DNA of 21,860 nt from positions 1-21,860 of the forward strand of contig JANXAX010000004.1 in assembly GCA_025062175.1 (NCBI GenBank). Reading direction: 5' to 3'. The notes below the pieces were generated by a model, which did not search any database, was not told where the DNA came from, and was given only the letters and a program-made list of their open reading frames with translations. Of this stretch, positions 7,520 to 14,793 are shown piece after piece. The DNA is from Anaerolineae bacterium (lineage in GTDB: Bacteria; Chloroflexota; Anaerolineae; 4572-78; NAK82). Each line of letters begins with the position of its first letter. The stretch's first letter is position 1. A program made the position numbers and the translations under genes.

Positions 7520-8386
7520 ATGAAAATCGACCTTGGTGGAAGGAATGCGAAGTTTGTTTTTCTGCTCCCTGCTGTAATTTGGACGCTCTTTTTCACGGTT
7601 TTCCCTCTCCTATACTCTCTTCGATTAAGTTTCTTTCGCTACGTGCTTGGCAAGCCGGAGCAATTCATCGGCTTCGAGAATTTCCTGAGAGCGTTCGGAG
7701 ACTACAAGGTTGCGAATGCTGTCAAAGTCACCCTGATTTTTATTAGTATTGCTATTCCCGCCGAGCTACTCCTCGGCATGGCGCTTGCCTTATTGTTCAA
7801 TCAGAAAATCCCGGGGCGTCGTTTTTTCAGAACTCTGCTGACCATGCCATTGTTTTTCACTCCAGTGGCTATCGGCTTGCTGGGGCTGACCATCTTCTAT
7901 GAGGAAGGGGGGCCAATCAATAGCTTCCTTGGCTTAGTGGGCCTGAAAGTTCCCTGGCTATCTCATCCGACATGGGCAATGGCGGCCATCTTGCTGGTGG
8001 AAATCTGGCAATGGACCCCTTTTGTCTTCCTCGTCCTTTTGGCCGGTTTGCAAGGGTTGCCAGAAGAGGTGTATGAATCCGCCTGGTTGGAGACCTCTTC
8101 CGGTTGGCAGGTCTTTAGATGGATCACCCTCCCCATGCTGCAGCCGGTGATCATTATCGTATTCTTGCTGCGCCTCATCGAGGCAGTCAAGATCTTCGAT
8201 ATTGCCTACAGCCTAACCGCTGGTGGGCCTGGCACATCGACACAAGTTTACTCCTTGTTCGTTTATCGGTCCGCGATGAAGTTCTTCGATTTCGGCTATG
8301 CCTCCAGCCTGGCTTACTTGCTGTTGGTCGCTATAAGTCTTGTTATCGCTTTCTTCTTCAGACGGATGAGAGAGATTTACGAGTAG
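7520..8386 (+). CDS. ABC transporter permease, MalF/UgpA-type (binding-protein-dependent transport inner-membrane component)
   Basis: A 288-residue membrane subunit with about six transmembrane segments, starting FVFLLPAVIWTLFFTVFPLLYSL (residues 12-34). The EAA loop that docks the ATPase is at 182-205 (PEEVYESAWLETSSGWQVFRWITLP), close to the consensus EAA---G---------I-LP; the usual Asp-Gly pair is replaced by Glu-Thr before the final SSG. It ends in FFFRRMREIYE. ATG 7520 has GGGA 7 bases upstream and AGGAGG (7499-7504) somewhat far at 15 bases. An in-frame ATG at 7487 would add 11 residues, but it lies 7 bases after the hairpin with no ribosome-binding site. The start is therefore uncertain. 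The next permease begins 9 bases after the stop. Confidence 0.9.
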   Translation: MKIDLGGRNAKFVFLLPAVIWTLFFTVFPLLYSLRLSFFRYVLGKPEQFIGFENFLRAFGDYKVANAVKVTLIFISIAIPAELLLGMALALLFNQKIPGRRFFRTLLTMPLFFTPVAIGLLGLTIFYEEGGPINSFLGLVGLKVPWLSHPTWAMAAILLVEIWQWTPFVFLVLLAGLQGLPEEVYESAWLETSSGWQVFRWITLPMLQPVIIIVFLLRLIEAVKIFDIAYSLTAGGPGTSTQVYSLFVYRSAMKFFDFGYASSLAYLLLVAISLVIAFFFRRMREIYE

Positions 8387-8395
8387 GAGAAGAAT

Positions 8396-9244
8396 ATGGT
8401 GCAGAGGCACAGCTTTGCGAAAAAAGTCCAGATGATCATCGTACTGACACTGGTTGCGATTTGGGCTGCTTTTCCGATTTATTGGGCGATTATGGTGTCG
8501 ATCAAACCACGAGCGGAGACTTTCAGTGTCACCTATTTATCCATCCCCTTTATTCAATTCCAGCCAACGCTTCAGAACTGGATCGAGGATCTTCAAAACG
8601 AAGAAATCAGACGAGCGGCCTTCAACAGCCTGGTAGTTTCAACCACCAGCTCGCTCCTGGCACTTTTCCTGGGGAGTCTGGCTGGGTATGCGCTCGCTCG
8701 CTTTAGGTTCTACCGCATTAAGAATCGGGACATCACTGTTTGGTTCCTCTCTCAGCGTATTCTCCCTCCTGTGGTGGTTGTCATCCCCTTTTTTCTCATT
8801 ATGAAGACGTTGAATCTCTTGGACACTCAACTAGCCCTCATCCTGGTTTATACCACCTTCAACTTGCCCTTTGCAGTGGTGATTATGCGTCAAATGTTCA
8901 AGGAGATTCCGGAAGAAATAGAAGAAGCGGCACTCGTAGACGGGTGTTCCCACTTCGACACTTTTCTACGCGTCGCGCTTCCGTTGTCCGCACCCGCTCT
9001 GGCTGCGACCTTCATTCTATGTATGGCTTTTGCCTGGAATGAGCTGCTTTTTGCCCTAATCCTATCCCAGAAAGAAGCTGTCACCCTTCCCGTTTTCATC
9101 GCCGGCTCGCAACAGTCGCGAGGTGTCTTTTTCTGGTTCGCAGCGACGCGTTCGCTCATGGCCGCCTTGCCTCCCACAATCTTAGCCCTTCTCGTCCAAC
9201 CGTTTATCGTGAGAGGTCTGACGTTTGGGGCTGTCAAAGGATAA
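8396..9244 (+). CDS. ABC transporter permease, MalG/UgpE-type (carbohydrate ABC transporter permease)
   Basis: A 282-residue inner-membrane subunit with about six transmembrane segments. It begins with a short basic N-terminus and MIIVLTLVAIWAAFPIYWAIMVSIKP, the characteristic MalG-type opening. The EAA loop (residues 173-199, PEEIEEAALVDGCSHFDTFLRVALPLS) matches the family closely, including the EEAALVDG core. It pairs with the preceding permease to form the channel. ATG 8396 follows TAGGAGAAG with good spacing, and the previous stop is 9 bases away, so the two are translated from one message. No gene for the ATP-hydrolysing subunit follows; a GC-rich palindrome closes the cassette 54 bases after the stop. 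Confidence 0.92.
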   Translation: MVQRHSFAKKVQMIIVLTLVAIWAAFPIYWAIMVSIKPRAETFSVTYLSIPFIQFQPTLQNWIEDLQNEEIRRAAFNSLVVSTTSSLLALFLGSLAGYALARFRFYRIKNRDITVWFLSQRILPPVVVVIPFFLIMKTLNLLDTQLALILVYTTFNLPFAVVIMRQMFKEIPEEIEEAALVDGCSHFDTFLRVALPLSAPALAATFILCMAFAWNELLFALILSQKEAVTLPVFIAGSQQSRGVFFWFAATRSLMAALPPTILALLVQPFIVRGLTFGAVKG

Positions 9245-9297
9245 CGACACATAAGCAAGGCACATTTCTCAGGGGGAAGGGAACACCGACCGAGCAT

Positions 9298-9320
9298 GGG
9301 GCAGGCACAAGGCCTGCCCC
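9298..9320. terminator. GC-rich palindrome closing the ABC cassette (possible bidirectional terminator or dispersed REP-like repeat)
   Basis: GGGGCAGGC (9298-9306), loop ACAAG, GCCTGCCCC (9312-9320) form a perfect 9-bp stem between convergent genes. No T-run follows on either strand. Palindromes of this composition (GGGGCAGG...CCTGCCCC) recur as interspersed elements in several bacterial lineages, so it may be a dispersed repeat acting as a 3'-end hairpin rather than a classical terminator. Confidence 0.5.
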
Positions 9321-9367
9321 TAACCGCCGAGAATGGCTACCTCCCCGGGGAGAAACACTTTCAGGGT

Positions 9368-9401
9368 TAGGTTCTTCATCCAACCTATCCGGACTACGGA
9401 T
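9368..9401 (-). terminator. Two small adjacent stem-loops at the 3' end of the CDGSH gene
   Basis: ATCCG-gacta-CGGAT (9387-9401) overlaps the CDGSH stop codon. TAGGTT-cttcatcc-AACCTA (9368-9387) follows immediately in the direction of that gene. Both are perfect but short (5 and 6 bp) and lack a T-run. They may help end or protect the leftward transcript; the evidence is weak. Confidence 0.3.
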
Positions 9402-10104
9402 GTCCATCTGTGCGATGGGAGCCATCACAGAGAGGTTTGTTTTTCGACTTGCCACAGCAACACAGTGTCACCCGGTTGCGCGTCTCCAACATGTGACCAT
9501 CGGAGCGCTCAATCGGGATGTAACCCGTCACCCATAGGGGCCCCTGGATCGGCCCTTCAGAGGTTATCTCGGTGGTCACCGCAATTTGCTGCGGTAAATC
9601 CGGCTCGATATCCGGTTCCCCTGCGGCGATAGCATAGGTGAAGGAGCCAGAGGGACAGCGTTCTACCATGGCAATAACCAGCGAGCGCACGTGGGTGTCG
9701 TCAGTGTGGGGTACCATCTGTTCCACAGTGCTGGAGCGCGTGCCGCAGAAGCCGGCTTCGGAGCAGATGGAATAATCGCGCCGAACGATAATATTCGTGC
9801 CAACGAAAACTTTCTGGCGCTCAGCCGTGGGGCGTAGGTCGGCGGTTTCGCTGCCGTCGAAGGGTTCGAAGAGATGGGTCATATCGCAGAATGGCTTGTT
9901 CGCGGAGCGCCCGCAACGGCACAGCGTATAGGTGCCTTTGGTTTCGATGTCGCCTTCCTTCTGCCAGGTCAAGGGTTCTCCATATTCCGAGACCACCTGT
10001 CGCTTGCGCACTAACGGCACATTGCCGTAGACGTGGTAAGGGCCGTCCTTTTCGATCACAATGCGCGGAACGTTGGATGTCTGAAGTGATGGATTCTCTG
10101 CCAC
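9394..10104 (-). CDS. CDGSH-type iron-sulfur protein with two CDGSH motifs and a central 4Cys-like divergent ferredoxin domain
   Basis: A 236-residue protein, probably cytosolic and redox-active; the physiological role of bacterial members is not known. Domains in order: a small N-terminal domain (1-55); a first CDGSH motif CRCGRSANKPFCDMTH with ligands C62, C64, C73, H77; a central segment with C114, C120 and C150 in CSEAGFC...CPSGSF, like the divergent 4Fe-4S mono-cluster domain; and a second motif CCCGKSKNKPLCDGSH with C215, C217, C226, H230. The first motif has Met-Thr in place of Gly-Ser before His; the ligands are intact. The start is a GTG with a strong GGAGG (10123-10127 region) at an unusually long spacing of about 15; no better start is in frame. 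It faces the ABC cassette and is separated by 74 bases from the membrane-protein gene upstream. Confidence 0.9.
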   Translation of the reverse strand: MAENPSLQTSNVPRIVIEKDGPYHVYGNVPLVRKRQVVSEYGEPLTWQKEGDIETKGTYTLCRCGRSANKPFCDMTHLFEPFDGSETADLRPTAERQKVFVGTNIIVRRDYSICSEAGFCGTRSSTVEQMVPHTDDTHVRSLVIAMVERCPSGSFTYAIAAGEPDIEPDLPQQIAVTTEITSEGPIQGPLWVTGYIPIERSDGHMLETRNRVTLCCCGKSKNKPLCDGSHRTDGHP

Positions 10105-10178
10105 TGTTCGTTCTCTTAACCTCCTATCCCGAATCGCATCCTATGCCCTAAAACTTTCTTTTTAAACCTTATTTAGCA

Positions 10179-10967
10179 TCAATAGTCCCTATACGCCAAA
10201 TTGGGGGATGCCGCTACAAGGCGCTGGCACAGACGCGCCAGCAGCCAGTGCGTCGGAATAAGCAACCATAAATTAGGTACATAATAGAAGACCGTCGCCG
10301 TGGTGACCAGCAAGCTGGCCTCGACCAGGGAGCGTTCGGAGCTCAGGCGTCGCCACGGCTGTCCCGCCAACCACGCACACAGGCCCCACTCTGTCAGCAC
10401 CAACGCAACACCTCCGACTACGCCCAGATAAAGGTCGTCGCTCAGCCACCAGATACCGGCACGGTAGAAACCCCAGTGCACAGCGGCATACACCACCGTC
10501 ACCAGCGCGGTGAGATCACCGAGGCTACTCGACATATCGGGAGGTGGCAAATTGCTCTGCGTAGCATGCCGCGCATAACGATAGAGCCTCCAGACAGCGG
10601 CCAACAATCCGGCCATCACGATAGTCAAGCCAGCCCATTGCCCCAGGTGGGGTAACCAGGAATGCAGCACCCATGCGATGGCGATGCGCAGCGGCTCCGC
10701 CAACCCGCTCGCGGTGGATAGCTCGGTAGCGTGCGGCAATTGTTCCAATCCCACCAAACCCAGATAGCGGGCAGGTAACGCGCCCAGCAACAGAGCAATA
10801 TAAGGAAAACCTATGTAATAGCTAAAGCGCAGAAGTAGGAAACCGAAATGGGTCCATACGTGGTGCTGGGGCACGTTCGCTTGGATAAAGAGGGCAACTC
10901 TTTCCGCCGCCAATCGCAAGAGCATCGAAGCGACCAGATAAGCGACGGTCTGCCAAGGAGCATCCAT
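10179..10967 (-). CDS. Integral membrane protein of unknown function
   Basis: A 262-residue hydrophobic protein with about six to seven predicted membrane segments (for example residues about 7-28, 41-70, 95-125, 155-180, 185-210 and 225-250). I do not recognise the family. The topology and a segment AAVHWGFYRAGIWW are faintly reminiscent of CPBP/CAAX-protease-like membrane proteins, but the EExxxR and other catalytic motifs are not visible, so I do not assign that. The ATG lies 14 bases after the histidine-kinase stop, with no strong Shine-Dalgarno, which suggests translation coupled to the kinase. It ends the leftward gene array. As a kinase neighbour it could be an accessory sensor or a target, which is speculation. 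Confidence 0.75.
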   Translation of the reverse strand: MDAPWQTVAYLVASMLLRLAAERVALFIQANVPQHHVWTHFGFLLLRFSYYIGFPYIALLLGALPARYLGLVGLEQLPHATELSTASGLAEPLRIAIAWVLHSWLPHLGQWAGLTIVMAGLLAAVWRLYRYARHATQSNLPPPDMSSSLGDLTALVTVVYAAVHWGFYRAGIWWLSDDLYLGVVGGVALVLTEWGLCAWLAGQPWRRLSSERSLVEASLLVTTATVFYYVPNLWLLIPTHWLLARLCQRLVAASPNLAYRDY

Positions 10968-10981
10968 CTTTTGTCGAGGGG

Positions 10982-12793
10982 TTAACCTACTGCGCTCCAG
11001 CGATGTAGTGGAATCTCAAGCCGCACACAGGTGCCGGCTCCAGGTTGTGACTCGACCGAGAAATGCCCTCCCAGATATTCAGCGCGATCTTCCATGTTGA
11101 GTAACCCCATATGTCCCGCTTCGCGCTGGAGACGCGCCGCCTTGGCATCGAAACCGACACCGTCATCTTGGATTTCCACGCGTAGCAAGTGATCCTCGAC
11201 TCGCAGGCGAATTAGCACATTGCGCGCCTTCGCATGCTTCTTTACGTTGCTGATTGCCTCTTCCACAATAGAGAAGATAACACCCTCGGCCTCTTTTTCC
11301 AGCTGTCCGCGATAACCTTGGGCATCCACGCGCACGTTCAACCCGTCTGTCTGGCGCAGACGTTCGGCATATTGGCGCAACGCTGCTACCAAACCGCGCG
11401 TCTCCAGGATAACCGGTCGCAGGGTGAACAGCATCATACGAATCTCTTGGGTGGTTTTGCGCGCCAGCTCTTCGATTTGGGCTACTTCCTCCACCACTTT
11501 GTCCAGAGCTTGCTGTTTCTCGATCATCATGCGTACATAGTTGAGCCGCATCGCAATGGCCGAGATGGACTGTGTGGGGCCATCGTGTAGCTCACGGGCG
11601 AGCTTGTGGCGCGCTTCTGACTCCTTTTCCAAGATGCGCCGCTGTTCTAACTGCAAGTTTTGGTACAGCTGTGCGTTCTTGAGCGCTAAAGAGGCCTGAT
11701 GACAGAAGGTGGAAAGCAACTCGGCATGTTCCGCGTTGAAAAAGTCAGAGATGGAGCTGCCGAGCACCACCACTCCAAATGTGTCGAGGCCAGCGCGCAA
11801 TGGCACACACAACACTGATTTGATCTCGCGCATGCACAGCAACTGGCTGAAAACCGGATCATTGCTCACGTCTCCAGTGATGCGCGGTTCAGCATCATAC
11901 ACCACTTGGGCGATCAGATCGCTCTTTCCAGAAACCAGCTGACTTTCGTCCATGCGGGGGATGTTACGGCCGGCATACACGCGCAGCTGTTCGAAGTTCC
12001 CCTCTTGCTCAAACAACATCACAAGGCCTACCAGTGAAGGGTTGATCTCATCGGACTCGCTGATCGCGATCATGCTGAGTTCTAACATCGTACGCAATAC
12101 ACGGTCGTAGCTCAGCGTTGCACTGAGGGTGGTTGCCATCTGGCGCACGACAGTGGCATGGCGATAGGCACGCTGCAGCTGTTCCAGCTCTTTAGAAGGT
12201 GCGCCGATAAGCGGGATGTTGCCTCTCCTGATACCCGTTTCACTCCCCGAACGGAGAAGACCCGCCACGCCCGCCGCGACCCCCAACAAGGCAACGTGGC
12301 TGATCAGCGTATAGATATCGGCTAAGCTGGTGAGATGTTGGCGGATAGCGGCACTACCAACATAAACGAGTGCCATCGGCACAGCAGCGGAAAGACCGCC
12401 CACGACTCCCAGGCCCAATGCCGCATACAGCACCGGAAAGATCGCAACCGGCAAGAGGGGGTTCGCCTGGCTGCCCGCGATCAGGATGATCAATCCAGCA
12501 ACACCGAGGTCCACCACGACGCCCACCAGGCGCATCCAAAATTGATAAAAGCGCAAGTATAGCGCAGCGCTCTGGAGCACATTGTGGAAGGCAGCCAACC
12601 CTATAATCAGATACACGTAGAAAAAGGTCTCCGGGTCTGCCTCCGGATTGAGCCAGACCAATGCGAGGGTCATCGCCAGCCACGGCCAGCGCAAATAGGC
12701 GATCAGCCAATCCACGGGGACTGCAACCCATGGCGTTGCAATAACCTCTTTGCTTGAAGCGAGAGGTGTAACAACGGGGCTTTGTGTGGTCAC
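10982..12793 (-). CDS. Membrane-anchored GAF-domain sensor histidine kinase (HisKA_3 / NarL-type family)
   Basis: A two-component sensor of 603 residues. About six membrane segments occupy residues 30-182. A GAF domain follows (about 225-375). The dimerisation/phosphoacceptor helix reads KLARELHDGPTQSI with His403, the HisKA_3 signature of kinases that partner NarL/LuxR-type regulators. The ATPase domain has the N box EEAISNVKKHAKA (N516), DDGVGFD (543-549) and GHMGLLNM (560-567). All catalytic motifs are intact. I prefer GTG 12793, which has AGAGGTG about 9 bases upstream; a TTG at 12847 would add 18 residues with a weaker AAGGA site. The gene follows the EamA transporter by about 60-110 bases on the same strand, with no response-regulator gene on either side. 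The signal is unknown. Confidence 0.9.
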   Translation of the reverse strand: MTTQSPVVTPLASSKEVIATPWVAVPVDWLIAYLRWPWLAMTLALVWLNPEADPETFFYVYLIIGLAAFHNVLQSAALYLRFYQFWMRLVGVVVDLGVAGLIILIAGSQANPLLPVAIFPVLYAALGLGVVGGLSAAVPMALVYVGSAAIRQHLTSLADIYTLISHVALLGVAAGVAGLLRSGSETGIRRGNIPLIGAPSKELEQLQRAYRHATVVRQMATTLSATLSYDRVLRTMLELSMIAISESDEINPSLVGLVMLFEQEGNFEQLRVYAGRNIPRMDESQLVSGKSDLIAQVVYDAEPRITGDVSNDPVFSQLLCMREIKSVLCVPLRAGLDTFGVVVLGSSISDFFNAEHAELLSTFCHQASLALKNAQLYQNLQLEQRRILEKESEARHKLARELHDGPTQSISAIAMRLNYVRMMIEKQQALDKVVEEVAQIEELARKTTQEIRMMLFTLRPVILETRGLVAALRQYAERLRQTDGLNVRVDAQGYRGQLEKEAEGVIFSIVEEAISNVKKHAKARNVLIRLRVEDHLLRVEIQDDGVGFDAKAARLQREAGHMGLLNMEDRAEYLGGHFSVESQPGAGTCVRLEIPLHRWSAVG

Positions 12794-12906
12794 GGGTCGG
12801 ACACCTCTTGTCCCCTTGTCGGCGGACCAGCACGCATTGCGAGCCAAACATTACGTCCTTGCCACCAAACTATCACAAGCCCAGCAGAAATGCAAACAAA
12901 GCTGCA

Positions 12907-13761
12907 TCACAGCAATACAATGGCGACGCCGATCAGCGTGATCGCAGCACCGATGAGCGCGTTGAGGCTGGGCGCTTGACCTAATATCAGCATGCCCAAC
13001 AGCATGCCGCCGGTCACTTCCTGGGTAGCGATGAGATTGACATAGGTGGCATGGGTGTGGCGGATGGCGGCATTGTACAGCGTATGACCGATCCCCAGCG
13101 GCACTACACCTGATAAAAAGAGGGCGAGCATTTGGCGCAGGCCGTAGCCGGACGATGTCCAGGTGAGCAACGCCCCCGGCAACATCCACATGCTGGCCAT
13201 GCCATAGGTGGCGAAAGCATACGTCAGCAAAGGGTACGTGGTGCGCTGGGAACGTCCCATAACTGAATAGATGCCAAACGTAATGGCTGAGAGAAGCGCC
13301 AAGCCATCCCCAATCAGCATCGTGCCGTCCAGCGCCGGTTGGAAGCCGACCAACACCGCGATGCCGGCTAACACGACGAGGATACCCAGATATTTGCGTG
13401 GCGCGACCGGTTCTTTCAGATAGAGCGCCGAGAACAGGGTGACGAATATGGGGGAGGTGTAGGTGATGGTCAGCGCGTGGGCAATTGAGGTGAAGTTGAG
13501 CGCAGCGATATATCCCAAGAAGTGCACCGCAGTGACCAAACCGAAGCCGAGGAACCTGACAGGATCTGCATAGTTGTAGCGTGGCAGACTGCCCTGCATC
13601 AGGGCGATACCCAGCACCGAAAGCGCACCCACCATCATGCGCCAGAAGGTCTTCTCGTAGGGGGAAAGAGGGTCAGCCCAGAGCATCAAGACCGGGCTAG
13701 TGGAGAAGAAGCACACCGCGATAACCGCCAGCCACAAGCCACGTCGTGCGCTGGGTTGCAT
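12907..13761 (-). CDS. EamA/DMT-superfamily transporter (RhaT-like, ten-segment exporter type)
   Basis: A 284-residue membrane protein with ten hydrophobic segments arranged as two EamA repeats: the first about residues 8-135 (starting WLAVIAVCFFSTSPVLMLW, with FWRMMVGALSVLG and NFTSIAHALTITYTSPIFVTLFSALYLKEPVAPRKYLGILVVLAGIAVL), the second about 148-284 (ending TQEVTGGMLLGMLILGQAPSLNALIGAAITLIGVAIVLL). This is typical of drug/metabolite transporters, many of which export amino acids or metabolites. ATG 13761 lies 9 bases after the homoisocitrate dehydrogenase stop, so the gene belongs to the lysine operon transcript. That context makes an amino-acid or pathway-intermediate exporter plausible, but the substrate cannot be read from the sequence. 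Confidence 0.9.
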   Translation of the reverse strand: MQPSARRGLWLAVIAVCFFSTSPVLMLWADPLSPYEKTFWRMMVGALSVLGIALMQGSLPRYNYADPVRFLGFGLVTAVHFLGYIAALNFTSIAHALTITYTSPIFVTLFSALYLKEPVAPRKYLGILVVLAGIAVLVGFQPALDGTMLIGDGLALLSAITFGIYSVMGRSQRTTYPLLTYAFATYGMASMWMLPGALLTWTSSGYGLRQMLALFLSGVVPLGIGHTLYNAAIRHTHATYVNLIATQEVTGGMLLGMLILGQAPSLNALIGAAITLIGVAIVLL

Positions 13762-13770
13762 CGCCGTCGC

Positions 13771-14793
13771 CTATGCTCTCAGCGCAGCGAGGACCGCCTG
13801 CTCCATTGCGCGCGTATCAACTGGCTGTTGCCCAGGAGGAGCGATATCCGGCGTGAAAACCCCCTGTGCTAGCACCTCCTCGACGGCGCGCTCGACTACG
13901 TCAGCCAGGTCGCGGCGCTGCCACACATAGCGCAACAAGAGCGCCACGCTTAAGATGGCGCCCAGCGGGTTGGCGATTCCCCGACCGGCAATGTCCGGCG
14001 CCGCGCCGTGTACCGGCTCGGCAATAGCACAGCCTGCGCCCAGGCTGAGCGAGGGCGCCATCCCCAGTCCACCCGCCAGCGCTGCAGCCAGGTCGGACAA
14101 GATGTCGCCGTACAGGTTGGGGGTCAACAGCACATCATAACGTCCCGGTTGCCGCACCAGATGGTACGCCACCGAATCGACCAGCGCCTCGTCGGTTTGC
14201 ACTTCGGGGAACTCGCGGGCCACTGCTAGACAGGTCTCACGCCACAGTCCGTCACTGACACGCAGGATGTTCGCCTTGTGCACAATGGTGAGGTGGCCTT
14301 TTCGCTGCATTGCAAGCTGGAACGCCACGCGCGCTACTCGTTCAGAGCCATGTCGGCTGATGATGCGCTCTGCAATAGCCGTCTCGCCCTCACGGCGTTC
14401 ACGCCCCACATACAGACACTCGGTGTTCTCGCGCACGATCAAGAGATCGATATCGCGACGTGCGTCGTACACTGGCCAGCAGCGCGATGGTCGCAGATTG
14501 GCGAAGACATCCAGCTCTCGCCGCAACGCGACGATAGGGCTGCGATACCCTGGCACAGGATGCGCAGGCGAGGCGACCGCTCCGAAGAGTACCACACCGG
14601 TCTGGCGTGCTGCCGCCAGCGTCTCTTCCGGCAGGGCATTGCCGGTGCGCTGGAAGGTTTCCCAACCCGCTTCGGCGTAGCGGAGCTGCACCTGTGGCAT
14701 CACCGCCCGTAGCACAGCAACGGCTGCTGGGATCACCTCTTGGCCGACGCCATCGCCAGGGATAACGCACAGCTGCGTTTCCTGGATCGTCAT
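13771..14793 (-). CDS. hicd: Homoisocitrate dehydrogenase (isocitrate/isopropylmalate dehydrogenase family)
   Basis: Oxidatively decarboxylates homoisocitrate to 2-oxoadipate with NAD in the alpha-aminoadipate lysine pathway. The 340-residue protein carries IPGDGVGQEVIP (11-22), AEAGWETF (40-47; from memory the Thermus enzyme has the same run), LRRELDVFANLRP (90-102) with the substrate-binding arginines, LLIVRENTE (117-125), GDILSDLAA and EPVHGAAPDIAGRGIANP. The position matching my recollection of Thermus Arg85, in the loop VPGYRSPIVALRR, is Val88; that residue controls choice between isocitrate, homoisocitrate and isopropylmalate, so specificity is open. ATG 14793 overlaps the lysU stop in an ATGA. 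A longer upstream open frame runs inside lysU and is rejected. The alternative reading is 3-isopropylmalate dehydrogenase (leuB), less likely given the operon. Confidence 0.85.
   Translation of the reverse strand: MTIQETQLCVIPGDGVGQEVIPAAVAVLRAVMPQVQLRYAEAGWETFQRTGNALPEETLAAARQTGVVLFGAVASPAHPVPGYRSPIVALRRELDVFANLRPSRCWPVYDARRDIDLLIVRENTECLYVGRERREGETAIAERIISRHGSERVARVAFQLAMQRKGHLTIVHKANILRVSDGLWRETCLAVAREFPEVQTDEALVDSVAYHLVRQPGRYDVLLTPNLYGDILSDLAAALAGGLGMAPSLSLGAGCAIAEPVHGAAPDIAGRGIANPLGAILSVALLLRYVWQRRDLADVVERAVEEVLAQGVFTPDIAPPGQQPVDTRAMEQAVLAALRA

Noticed and set aside
10105..10178. Promoter for the CDGSH gene in the AT-rich 74-base gap
   Set aside because: On the - strand there is a TTGATG and AT-rich sequence, but no -10 box at proper spacing was convincing enough to annotate.
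10179..10967. CPBP/CAAX protease assignment for the unknown membrane protein
   Set aside because: The membrane-rich profile is suggestive, but the catalytic Glu-Glu and following Arg/His motifs are not visible.
12794..12906. Promoter between the EamA gene and the histidine kinase
   Set aside because: TTGTTT with a GTGATAG-like element is a poor match on both hexamers. Readthrough from the lysine array is equally possible.
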